Assembly (NCBI RefSeq): GCF_013085255.1 | Contig: NZ_JABFCX010000003.1 | Span: forward strand, 434,001 to 498,000 | Origin: Parvularcula mediterranea | Lineage (GTDB): Bacteria > Pseudomonadota > Alphaproteobacteria > Caulobacterales > Parvularculaceae | Length of the DNA stretch: 64,000 nucleotides | Direction of reading: 5' to 3' | In this document: in pieces, positions 26,489 to 34,747 of the stretch | Layout: each line of letters opens with the position of its first letter | Position numbering within the stretch: position 1 is the stretch's first letter | Program-made: the position numbers and the translations under genes | Notes under the pieces: generated by a model | What the model was told of the DNA's origin: nothing | Seen by the model: only the letters and a program-made list of their open reading frames with translations | Databases searched by the model: none

Positions 26489-28924
26489 TTACTGACCGCC
26501 GATCTCCGCGAGGGCCGCGCGAGCCTGCGTAAAGCGGGCCTCGAGCCTTGGGCCGTAGCGGTCACCATAGGCGCGTTTCATCGTCTCCTCTGCGGCGTCC
26601 AGCATGGCAGCTAGCTCAGAGGCTGCGAGAATTTCCGCGTCAGGGTCAGTCGATCCCACCGATCCAATCCAGATTGGCGAGGAATGTGCGAAGGGCCTCG
26701 CGTGGGTGGTTGGCCAGGCATCGCTCTTGATTTCATCTGTATACGCCCTGGCTGCAACCCAACCGCCGTCGGTAAGCTCCAGGGTGCCTTCGTAGGATTG
26801 GCTTTCGCCAGCGGTGACCCCCTCGAAGGTCTCCACCACCTCGCCGTTGATCAGGATTTCCACGCGGTCGACATCCATCGCCGCTGCGAGATCGAGCGTG
26901 AAGGGCGCTTCACCAGTTTCCGTGACGCCTCCCGGTACGACACCCGCCACCTCGAACACCAGAGCAGGCCCGGTGGTGACAAAACCCTTCCCGTCCATCG
27001 CAGCGGCGAGAATCTCCGCAGGCGCGTCCGCAGTGCTTGCGGGGATGTAGTTGCGCCCGGTGCCCATGGGCGGGGTCCTGTGGAAGTCGACCCACCCATC
27101 CGTACCCGACATCGCATAGACGGGACGTCCAATGTTCAGGAACCGGTACCACATGGCGGAGTTCGTCAGCGGCGGCGTCCAGGCACAGACGATCTCGATG
27201 CCCAGCCGGTCCGCGAGAATGCCGTCAGGCACGAGCTCCGGCGGATAAGGGCTCTCGAGGAACATCTCCATGAGGTCACCATCCTCAGAGAACGGATGAA
27301 CATAGGTCGCCGAGATGTTTTGCTCCGCAGCGAAGTCCACCACATCACCATTGGTCAGGTCCGGATTGCCGAGCGTCGGGTTCCGAGGTCCAAAGAACCA
27401 GGGCGCGAACGGCTCATCATTACCAAGAAGGCCGACGTGACCGTGGAAGTGAGAGCGAACCTCCTGGCCTTGCCAGACCGTGCGCCCGTCTTTCCTAGTG
27501 ATATCGCCAAGGATCGGCGCATCAATCCTGCGTTCCCAGCGGTTCCAGGACATGGGCGCGAGCTGATCAAGGTCCTCGCCGGCCATTTGCGCCAGGGCAT
27601 GGCGATGCTCGGCGCGGAGGTGGCCGTCACCATTCAGGTGAACGTGATAGTCCGCAGACGTATAGCCCGCCTCCTCTGCATCCCACACCGTTGAGAGCTC
27701 CAGCTCTGCCTCAACCGTCCTCCGGCCGCCGACGCGTACGCTGGTCGAGACGACAGGGGTCATGGGGCCCCGCACCGCGAGGACTTCGTAGCGTCCGGCA
27801 GGAACCGTCAGCTCGGCAGAACCGTCGGTGTAGAAATAGCGCCTGCCACTGTTCGGGTCGACGAAGGTTGGTCCATCTTGAGACGCTACAGGATGCCCGC
27901 CGGGGCCGGTGACAACGACCCTTGCAGGCACTTCCTGCCCTTCCTCATCGGTTGTCACGATACTGAGGGTTCCTGTCGATGCGCCATAGTCCCAGCGCTC
28001 GATGGCCACCTTCTCGGCGGCTCCTCCATAGGTCGGGACGCGCATCATTTCGAACTGGCGATCTTCGTCGAGCGTCAAGAAAAGTACGCTCTCACCATCC
28101 CCGCTGAAGCTCGGGGTCAGCGCAAAGGCGTCGCCGCTCGTCAGCCTGTGGCGTACCCTCGGTTGGCCGAGGTCGACGGCGAAGAGATGCTGCGCATTGT
28201 CGATGGGCGCCGTGTAGACCGCGAGGTTGAGGCTTGGGTGAACATCCGCAGTCAGATGATAGGCAAGGGTCTCGGCCACTACCAACTCATCGCTACCGGT
28301 CAGGAAATCACGGTGCCTGAGGCCGCGCAACGCGCCTCCCCCGTGGAGGTAGAGGAGCCCGTTGCCATTGGCCAGCGCTCGCGGGTTGCGCTCCACCTGA
28401 GGGAGGTCTGTCAGCTGTTCATCGGCGCCCGATGCAAGGTGACGACGGAAAAGAGACAGTCTGCCCTCGGGCGCTGAACTATAGAAAAGGTACGCGCCAT
28501 CGCGGGAAAACTCCGGGTCAAGATCGATGCCAGCGCTGTCGATGATGTCTTCGCGACGGGAGGCCACATCGATGACGACAACCGCCGTGTCGTCCCCTTC
28601 GTCCCTGACAAAGGCCAGCCGCTTGCCGTCGGGGGACCAGCGGGGCCGGGCATCCATGTCGGGGCCCTTCGTCAACCGGGTGGCGACACCGCTTTCGATG
28701 TCGAGGATCCAGATCCATCCGTGAGCGGAGAAGGCGATGCGCTCGCCGTCAGGAGCTTCTGCGGGATCAGTGGGACTACCGGCAAAAATGGGTAATTCGT
28801 GCTGCTCGAGATAGACGTGGTGGCCAAAGTCATCGAGCTTCGGATAGTGGTTTGTCCATTGCGCCGACGCGGCCCCATAAAATGCGAGCGCGGACGCAGC
28901 CGCAAGAAGACACTGTTTCACCAT
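26489..28924 (-). CDS. Exported TolB-like propeller fused to CehA/PHP-type metallohydrolase domain
   Basis: 811 residues with a signal peptide (MVKQCLLAAASALAFYGAASA). Residues 45-330 hold PD40/TolB-like repeats (PRWSPDGKRLAFVRDEGDD, DPEFSRDGAYLFYSS, TPSFSGDGESVLFLTLDED). A small carboxypeptidase-regulatory-like beta domain (GRYEVLAVRGPM) follows. From about 425 there is a PHP/CehA-type hydrolase with the metal motif ADYHVHLNGDGHLRAEHRH, FHGHVGLLG, YVHPFSEDGD and GTDGWVDFHRTP. PHP enzymes cleave phosphoesters or carbamate/amide bonds; CehA-like members act on carbaryl-type esters. The natural substrate is unknown. The gene follows a LacI regulator on the same strand, consistent with substrate-induced expression. 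Confidence 0.78.
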   Translation of the reverse strand: MVKQCLLAAASALAFYGAASAQWTNHYPKLDDFGHHVYLEQHELPIFAGSPTDPAEAPDGERIAFSAHGWIWILDIESGVATRLTKGPDMDARPRWSPDGKRLAFVRDEGDDTAVVVIDVASRREDIIDSAGIDLDPEFSRDGAYLFYSSAPEGRLSLFRRHLASGADEQLTDLPQVERNPRALANGNGLLYLHGGGALRGLRHRDFLTGSDELVVAETLAYHLTADVHPSLNLAVYTAPIDNAQHLFAVDLGQPRVRHRLTSGDAFALTPSFSGDGESVLFLTLDEDRQFEMMRVPTYGGAAEKVAIERWDYGASTGTLSIVTTDEEGQEVPARVVVTGPGGHPVASQDGPTFVDPNSGRRYFYTDGSAELTVPAGRYEVLAVRGPMTPVVSTSVRVGGRRTVEAELELSTVWDAEEAGYTSADYHVHLNGDGHLRAEHRHALAQMAGEDLDQLAPMSWNRWERRIDAPILGDITRKDGRTVWQGQEVRSHFHGHVGLLGNDEPFAPWFFGPRNPTLGNPDLTNGDVVDFAAEQNISATYVHPFSEDGDLMEMFLESPYPPELVPDGILADRLGIEIVCAWTPPLTNSAMWYRFLNIGRPVYAMSGTDGWVDFHRTPPMGTGRNYIPASTADAPAEILAAAMDGKGFVTTGPALVFEVAGVVPGGVTETGEAPFTLDLAAAMDVDRVEILINGEVVETFEGVTAGESQSYEGTLELTDGGWVAARAYTDEIKSDAWPTTHARPFAHSSPIWIGSVGSTDPDAEILAASELAAMLDAAEETMKRAYGDRYGPRLEARFTQARAALAEIGGQ

Positions 28925-28945
28925 GACGAACCACTTTCCAAACGC

Positions 28946-28961
28946 GCTCCCGGCCGGGAGC
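28946..28961. promoter_or_regulatory. 16-bp perfect palindrome upstream of the propeller-PHP gene
   Basis: gctcccggccgggagc is its own reverse complement and lies 22 bp before the ATG at 28924, downstream of the LacI-type gene. It could be an operator for that regulator or a hairpin ending the lacI-type transcript. No T-tract follows in the leftward direction, which favours a protein-binding or leader-structure role. Confidence 0.35.
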
Positions 28962-29019
28962 TTTGCTGGGTTCTAGCATGGTCTCTCAGGTGAAGGGGGC
29001 CGCGATGCAGCTAACGAGC

Positions 29020-30051
29020 TCAGCTGCCCTTTGGCTCAGCCGTCGATTCGCGGATGCGCAGATGATAGTCGAGGAGCTTCGATTGCAGCGCGAGCTTCGA
29101 CGTCCCCGCCGCTTCGATCACGGTTTCCACCGCTGCCTTCCCCATCGCTTCGAGAGGCTGCACCACCGTGGTGAGCGCAGGCAGTGTACGGACGGCTATC
29201 TCGCTATCGTCAAAGCCGACGACGGAGAGCTGCTGCGGGATCGAAATGCCGCGCCGGTAGGCTGCTGTGACGACACCAGCGGCCATGTCGTCATTTGCTG
29301 CGAAGACTGCGGTTGGCGGCTCGGGTAGGTCGAGGAGCCAGAGGCCCTGCTTGATGCCTGAGTCGAAGTCGAACAGTCCGGGGAGGACCAAGTCGTTGTC
29401 CACGGCCAGACCGGCCGCTTCCAGCGCATCGCAATAGCCGCGGTACCGCGTCTCGGTGGCGTCCTGGTCTTCCCTGCCCCTAAGGAAGGCGATCCGCTTA
29501 TGGCCAAGATCGATCAGGTGGCGGGTGATATCTTCAGCGGCCTGACGGTCGTCGATCGTAACCGTTGCACGGACCTCGGTGTCTTCTACGCTCGTCACGC
29601 CAATGCGGACCGTCTTGATACCGAGCTTCTCAACGACGGTCTCCACGACCTTGTCGTTGGCGAGCGGCGGAACGAGCACGATGCCGTCAGGCTTGCCGTT
29701 CTGCATCGCCTTGTTCATCCAGCCCGTCAGCGCTTCCTCGCTGACCAGCACGTCAGTGGGCGCCATGGCGAGGCGGAGATTGTAGCCGAGGTCCTGACAG
29801 GCCTGGAGCGCGCCGAACTGCACTGTACTGACAAATGACGAGCGCACGTCATGCACGAGCAGCATGATCTGGAAGCTGCGGCGGCTTCTAAGGCTGCGGG
29901 CCGTGGCGCTCGGCACGTAGCCGAGGCGGTCCATCGCCTCGCGGACACGCTGGCGCATGGCTTCCTGGACGCGCGGCTCATTATTGAGGACGCGGCTGAC
30001 GGTCTTGAGGGAGACCCCCGCCTCCTTCGCCACGTCGACCATGCGAACCAT
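29020..30051 (-). CDS. LacI-family transcriptional regulator
   Basis: 343 residues. The helix-turn-helix at residues 3-25 (MVDVAKEAGVSLKTVSRVLN) and hinge helix (YVPSATARSLRSRRS) are followed by a periplasmic-binding-protein-like ligand domain with motifs GFDDSEIAVRTLPALTTVVQ and AAGVVTAAYRRG typical of LacI/GalR repressors. The effector is usually a sugar or nucleoside and cannot be deduced here. The gene lies just upstream of the propeller-PHP gene on the same strand. A perfect 10-bp inverted repeat (30094-30125) sits 43 bp ahead of its start. Confidence 0.92.
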   Translation of the reverse strand: MVRMVDVAKEAGVSLKTVSRVLNNEPRVQEAMRQRVREAMDRLGYVPSATARSLRSRRSFQIMLLVHDVRSSFVSTVQFGALQACQDLGYNLRLAMAPTDVLVSEEALTGWMNKAMQNGKPDGIVLVPPLANDKVVETVVEKLGIKTVRIGVTSVEDTEVRATVTIDDRQAAEDITRHLIDLGHKRIAFLRGREDQDATETRYRGYCDALEAAGLAVDNDLVLPGLFDFDSGIKQGLWLLDLPEPPTAVFAANDDMAAGVVTAAYRRGISIPQQLSVVGFDDSEIAVRTLPALTTVVQPLEAMGKAAVETVIEAAGTSKLALQSKLLDYHLRIRESTAEPKGS

Positions 30052-30093
30052 GTTTTCCTCCGGATCGGCCCCTCACATGAGCCGGACAGTAGT

Positions 30094-30125
30094 GCGTTCG
30101 CGCCTCAAAGAAAGAGCGCGAACGC
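30094..30125. repeat. 10-bp perfect inverted repeat upstream of the LacI-type gene
   Basis: gcgttcgcgc (30094-30103) and gcgcgaacgc (30116-30125) are exact inverted copies separated by 12 bp. The element lies between the M16 peptidase stop (30146) and the LacI-type start (30051). It is either the M16 terminator, although no T-tract follows, or a binding site involved in control of the regulator gene. Confidence 0.45.
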
Positions 30126-30145
30126 GATAAGGTGAACGCCTGCGG

Positions 30146-33010
30146 TTACTCGCCCGAAGCAGGCAGTTCGACGATCGAGCCACCGGCGAAGTCTGTGACC
30201 GGCTGGCGCTGGGTCTCGCCGTCACCGACGATGACGTAGATCATTTCGTCTTCCTGCAGATGCTCTGCGGCAACCTCCTGGAAGTCAGCGACCTCCATCG
30301 ACAGCAAGAGCTCCTGCTCCTGCTCAAGGAAGTCGAGCGGCTTGCCGTAGCGCGAGATGGAGCGCAGCAGGCCAAGCTTGGCACCGAGGCTTTCATAGGC
30401 GCGGGTGTTGTCCTTGACGATCTTCTGCCGGGTGATCTCGGCATCGCTCTCATCGAAGGTCGGGCCGTACTGATCAATCATCTCACGGATGATTTCGAGC
30501 GATGGACCAGTCGCGTTCGCGCGAACGCTTGTCCCCATCTGCCAGCGCTGGGGAAGCGTGCCGTTCGAGATGCCCGAGTAGGCGCCGTAGGTATAACCCT
30601 TCTCGATACGGAGGACCTGGGCAAAGTCGCCGCTGATCCCTCCGCCGAGCTTTTCGTTGGTAAAGTCGATCTTCGTGTGTGCAGGATCGAAGGTTGGCAC
30701 GATAAGCTTGCCTGCGAGGATCACGCTCTGCTTCGAGCCCGGCACGTCGATGAAGAAGACGCGCGCGTCCTGCTCTTCCGGCGAAGGTGCGGGAAGCGCA
30801 GGCTTGTCCGCATCGCCTGAGAAGAGCTCGGCCAGTTCGGTCAGCCCTTCCTCAGCGCGCGAAGCATCGACATCGCCGACCACGTGGAAGCGGACCGATG
30901 AGGAAAGCAGCGCCTCGTGGGCTTCGCGCATGTCCGCAACGGTCAGGGCCGAAACGCTGTTCTCGGTTCCGCTAATCGACGGACCAGCGGGGTGATCTTC
31001 ACCGTAGAGCAGCTTTTGGAAGGCAAGGCTGCCGATGGCGCCGGGGCTGGCCTGACGACCTTTGATGCCAGTCAGGGTGGCCTGCTGCACGCGGGCGAAA
31101 TCCGCATCCAGGAACCGTGGCGTTTCGATCAGCTCACGGACGAGGTCGATCGTCTTTTCGAAATTCCGGGCGAGGGTCGTGACGGTGATCACCGTGTCCT
31201 CACTGCCAGCGTCGATGGAGATCGAGGAGCCAAGAAGACCCGCCGCCTGCTCGAACTCAGCGGCTGTCTTCGAGGCGGTGCCTTCGTTCATCAGCGAAGC
31301 CATAAGGCCAGCAGCACCACGCTTACCGTCAGGGTCGAAGAAGCCGCCATGGTCGATCGAGATGTCGAACGTCACCACAGGCGTCTCGTCACTCTCGACG
31401 CCGAGGAGACGCGCGCCGCCGATAGACGCTTGGTAGATCTCTGGCATGGAGAAGAGCGGAAGCTCGCCGAACGCAGGCTCCGAGCGATCGACGAGCGAAG
31501 GGGTCCGCTCATACTCCGCCTCTTCGCCTTGGCTCACCTCTTCGCTCGCCACGTCGGCGCGGACTTCTTCCACGGCGACCTCCGCGAGGGTCGCACCCTC
31601 GACAGCCAGCTCAGCCTGCCCTTGAGGAACGAAGCTGGTGATGACCATCGGCTTGCCTTTGATGTGCGCGTTGTAGGCCGCCATCACATCGTCAGCAGTC
31701 AGCGTTTCGAGCTTCTTCGCCTCAACGCCAGTATAGCCCGGATCGCCCGCGAACTCGTTGTTCGTAGCCAGTTGGTTTGCCTTGCCAAGCACCGTTGAGA
31801 CCGAAGCATAAAGCCCTGTCTCCTGCTCCGCCTTGATCCGCTGCAATTCAGCCGGATCGACGCCCTCTTCCTCGAAGCGCGCGAGCGCCTCTTCGATGGC
31901 GACCTTCACCTCATCGAGGTCTGTGCCGGCATTGGCACGTACACGGATGGTGAACTCGCCTGCGATCTCCTGCGAGTTGTTATAGGCCGACACGCCTGGC
32001 GCCAACTTCTTCTCATCCACGATCACTTCGTAGAGCGGAGAGCCCTTCGAACCGCCGAGCACCGCGCCAAGCACGCGCAACGGGATCTCGTCGTCATTGA
32101 GGCTCGCCACCGTGGGGAAGGTCAGCCGCAGCTCTGGCAGCGTTGCGAAATTGTCTTCCCAGTAGAGGCTCTTCGTCTCTTCGAGCGTGACCGGACGCGG
32201 CTCGAGCATCTCAACGTCAGGGCCGCTCCGCAGCTCACCGAACCAGTATTCGATCTTCTCGCGCATCTCGGCCGGGTCGAAATCACCAGCGACCGCGAAG
32301 GTCACATTGGCGAGGCCGTAATACTGGTCGTAGAACTCCTTCAAATCATCGAGGGTCGCGTTCTGCAGGTCTTCAAGCTGTCCGATCACCGTCCAGCTGT
32401 AGGGGTGGTCGTCAGGGTACAGCGCTTTCTTGATGACCTCCGTCGTGAAGCCGTAAGCCGCGTTATCGACGCGCTGGCGCTTCTCGTTCTTCACCACCTG
32501 CTTCTCGCGCTCAAGCGCAGCCTGGGTCACCGTATTGATCATGAAGCCGAGGCGGTCGCTATCGATCCACAGGATCTTGTCCACGGCATCGGTGGGCACG
32601 ACCTCGTAATAGATCGTGCCATCAGACCAGGTACCGCCGTTCCGCTGGCCACCCCACTCGGGGATAGCCTTACGGTTCCAGCCGCGCGGGACGTTCTCCG
32701 AATCATTGAACGCCATGTGCTCGAAGAAGTGGGCGAAGCCTGTGCGGCCCCGCTTCTCGCGGTTCGAGCCGACGTGGACGACGGTGGAGAAGGCGACGAT
32801 CGGGTCCGATTTGTCGACGTGGAGAATCACCTCGAGGCCATTGTCGAGGGTGAACTTCTCATAGGGGATCTCGAAGCCCTGTTCGGCGGCCTCGGCCTTT
32901 TCAGCCGCCTCCTTGGCGGCGTTCTGGGCGCCCTCGCGAACGCCCTCCACGAAGTCGCACCCGGCAAGGGCGATGGAGCTGGCAGCGAGGAGAAGAAGCG
33001 TCTTGCGCAC
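30146..33010 (-). CDS. M16 family zinc metallopeptidase, lipoprotein
   Basis: 954 residues. The lipoprotein signal ends at LAGC, then an Ala/Glu-rich linker helix leads to the first M16 domain. Its inverted zinc motif is HFFEH (in GFAHFFEHMAFNDSEN), with the third ligand Glu in VVKNEKRQ about 75 residues later. A second, inactive M16 half follows from about 530 (FGELPLFSMPEIYQASIGG). This two-repeat organisation is that of pitrilysin/insulinase-like peptidases, which degrade peptides inside a closed chamber. Lipid anchoring puts it in the periplasm or outer membrane. It is divergent from gltD, with a 243-bp gap. Confidence 0.92.
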   Translation of the reverse strand: MRKTLLLLAASSIALAGCDFVEGVREGAQNAAKEAAEKAEAAEQGFEIPYEKFTLDNGLEVILHVDKSDPIVAFSTVVHVGSNREKRGRTGFAHFFEHMAFNDSENVPRGWNRKAIPEWGGQRNGGTWSDGTIYYEVVPTDAVDKILWIDSDRLGFMINTVTQAALEREKQVVKNEKRQRVDNAAYGFTTEVIKKALYPDDHPYSWTVIGQLEDLQNATLDDLKEFYDQYYGLANVTFAVAGDFDPAEMREKIEYWFGELRSGPDVEMLEPRPVTLEETKSLYWEDNFATLPELRLTFPTVASLNDDEIPLRVLGAVLGGSKGSPLYEVIVDEKKLAPGVSAYNNSQEIAGEFTIRVRANAGTDLDEVKVAIEEALARFEEEGVDPAELQRIKAEQETGLYASVSTVLGKANQLATNNEFAGDPGYTGVEAKKLETLTADDVMAAYNAHIKGKPMVITSFVPQGQAELAVEGATLAEVAVEEVRADVASEEVSQGEEAEYERTPSLVDRSEPAFGELPLFSMPEIYQASIGGARLLGVESDETPVVTFDISIDHGGFFDPDGKRGAAGLMASLMNEGTASKTAAEFEQAAGLLGSSISIDAGSEDTVITVTTLARNFEKTIDLVRELIETPRFLDADFARVQQATLTGIKGRQASPGAIGSLAFQKLLYGEDHPAGPSISGTENSVSALTVADMREAHEALLSSSVRFHVVGDVDASRAEEGLTELAELFSGDADKPALPAPSPEEQDARVFFIDVPGSKQSVILAGKLIVPTFDPAHTKIDFTNEKLGGGISGDFAQVLRIEKGYTYGAYSGISNGTLPQRWQMGTSVRANATGPSLEIIREMIDQYGPTFDESDAEITRQKIVKDNTRAYESLGAKLGLLRSISRYGKPLDFLEQEQELLLSMEVADFQEVAAEHLQEDEMIYVIVGDGETQRQPVTDFAGGSIVELPASGE

Positions 33011-33150
33011 GGGGCGGAGCCTTTCTGTGAGAGGTCGATGTCCTGCCCAAGACTTTGGGTATGCCCGGCGTGAAACGCAAACCCGCGGGAGAGAGCATTG
33101 GCCGCCGCAGGAACCCTCGCAATCCCGCTGACACTCGCCGGATTTTGCAT

Positions 33151-33179
33151 TTGCGTCTTGAATTAGCTTGTTCTATCAA
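33151..33179 (+). promoter_or_regulatory. Candidate sigma70-type promoter for gltDB
   Basis: TTGCGT (33151-33156), a 17-bp spacer and TATCAA (33174-33179) are close to the -35/-10 consensus. They lie in an AT-rich patch of the divergent M16/gltD gap, with the -10 box about 75 bp before the gltD ATG. This is based on pattern only. Confidence 0.4.
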
Positions 33180-33253
33180 TCCGAGCCTTCTGGAGAGCGT
33201 TTTATCGCTTACCAGGCTTCCGTTCAGCTCCAGCCTTGTTCCGGAGACCCGTG

Positions 33254-34747
33254 ATGACCGACATGCTGCGATTTATCGATAAGCCCCAAAAGGGCCCTGA
33301 AAAACGCACACCGGAGCTCCGCCGGGAGGACTTCGAGGAGATCTATCAGGGTTTCCAGGAAGCGCAGGCCGAGGCGCAGGCCTCACGCTGCTCGCAATGC
33401 GGCGTGCCCTTCTGCTCATCAGGCTGCCCCCTCGGCAACCACATCCCCGACTGGCTCCGCCTCGCAGCAGAAGGCGAGCTGCATGAAGCCTACGAGCTCT
33501 CCGCCTCGACATCCTCCATGCCCGAAATCTGTGGCCGCATCTGTCCGCAGGACCGCCTCTGTGAAGGCTCCTGCGTCATCGAGCAGTCAGGGCACGGAAC
33601 AGTGACCATCGGTGCGGTGGAGCAGTATATCACCGACAATGCCTGGAAAGAGGGCTGGATCGACCCGATCAAGCCGAAGCGCGAGCGGCCTGAGCATATT
33701 GGCATCATCGGTTCAGGCCCCGGTGGCCTCTCCGCTGCCGATTCGCTCCGCGCGCTTGGCTATCAGGTGACGATCTACGACCGCTACGACCGGGCTGGCG
33801 GTCTTCTTATCTACGGTATCCCCGGCTTCAAGCTGGAGAAAGACGTCGTGGCTCGGCGTGTGGAGAGGCTCAAACAATCTGGCGTCCGCTTTGAGCTGAA
33901 TGTCGAAATCAGCAGCACGCTGAGCTTCGCGGATCTGAGGGAGCGGCATGACGCTGTCCTCATCGCAACAGGGGTCTACAAGGCCCGGGAGCTAAGCGTT
34001 CCGGGCGTGGGCAATGAGGGGGTCGTCCGCGCACTCGACTACCTCACTGCCTCGAACCGCAAGGGTCTCGGCGATGACGTGCCCCTCTTCGATGACGGGA
34101 CCCTCAATGCAAAGGGCAAAAAAGTCATCGTGATCGGCGGCGGCGACACGGCAATGGACTGTGTACGGACAGCCATCCGTCAGGATGCAGCTTCCGTCAC
34201 CTGCGTCTACCGCCGCGACCGCGAGAACATGCCGGGTAGTGCCCGTGAGGTGAAGAACGCCGAGGAAGAAGGCATCCTCTTCCGCTGGCTCGCCTCGCCC
34301 AAGATGGTCCTAGGCGGCGCGGAAAAGCTGACCGGAGTGCGCGTGGCCAAGATGGCTCTTGGCGCACCAGACATCTCAGGTCGCCAGATTCCTGAGGAAG
34401 TTCAGGGTGCCGACGATGACCTCGAAGCGGACCTCGTCATCAAGGCTCTTGGCTTCAGCCCCGAAGACCTGCCGAAAGCGTTCGGCGAGGAAGGCCTGAC
34501 CCTCAACCCGTGGGGCACTATCAAGGCTGACCCCCGCACCTTCGCTACCGCCCTGCCCGGCGTGTTCGCAGCCGGAGACATTGTCCGCGGCGCAAGCCTC
34601 GTCGTCTGGGCGATCCATGACGGCCGCAAGGCTGCCGACGGTATCCACAAATATATCAGCACAAAGAGCGCCTCTGCCGACGCCGAAACCATCGGCCAGC
34701 AGAACCGTCAGTATGACGCGCGCAACTACGAACCGGTGACGCCATGA
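33254..34747 (+). CDS. gltD: Glutamate synthase (NADPH) small subunit
   Basis: 497 residues from ATG 33254 (GGAG upstream). The N-terminal iron-sulfur domain has Cys clusters CSQCGVPFCSSGCPLGNHIP and CGRICPQDRLCEGSC, which carry electrons to the large subunit. The FAD-binding motif GIIGSGPGGLSAADSLRALG and NADPH-binding motif VIVIGGGDTAMDCVRTA follow, then a C-terminal FAD contact AAGDIVRGASLVVWAIHDGR. With GltB it converts glutamine and 2-oxoglutarate to two glutamates. GltD precedes GltB here, the reverse of the E. coli order. The stop overlaps gltB by 4 bp. Confidence 0.96.
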   Translation: MTDMLRFIDKPQKGPEKRTPELRREDFEEIYQGFQEAQAEAQASRCSQCGVPFCSSGCPLGNHIPDWLRLAAEGELHEAYELSASTSSMPEICGRICPQDRLCEGSCVIEQSGHGTVTIGAVEQYITDNAWKEGWIDPIKPKRERPEHIGIIGSGPGGLSAADSLRALGYQVTIYDRYDRAGGLLIYGIPGFKLEKDVVARRVERLKQSGVRFELNVEISSTLSFADLRERHDAVLIATGVYKARELSVPGVGNEGVVRALDYLTASNRKGLGDDVPLFDDGTLNAKGKKVIVIGGGDTAMDCVRTAIRQDAASVTCVYRRDRENMPGSAREVKNAEEEGILFRWLASPKMVLGGAEKLTGVRVAKMALGAPDISGRQIPEEVQGADDDLEADLVIKALGFSPEDLPKAFGEEGLTLNPWGTIKADPRTFATALPGVFAAGDIVRGASLVVWAIHDGRKAADGIHKYISTKSASADAETIGQQNRQYDARNYEPVTP

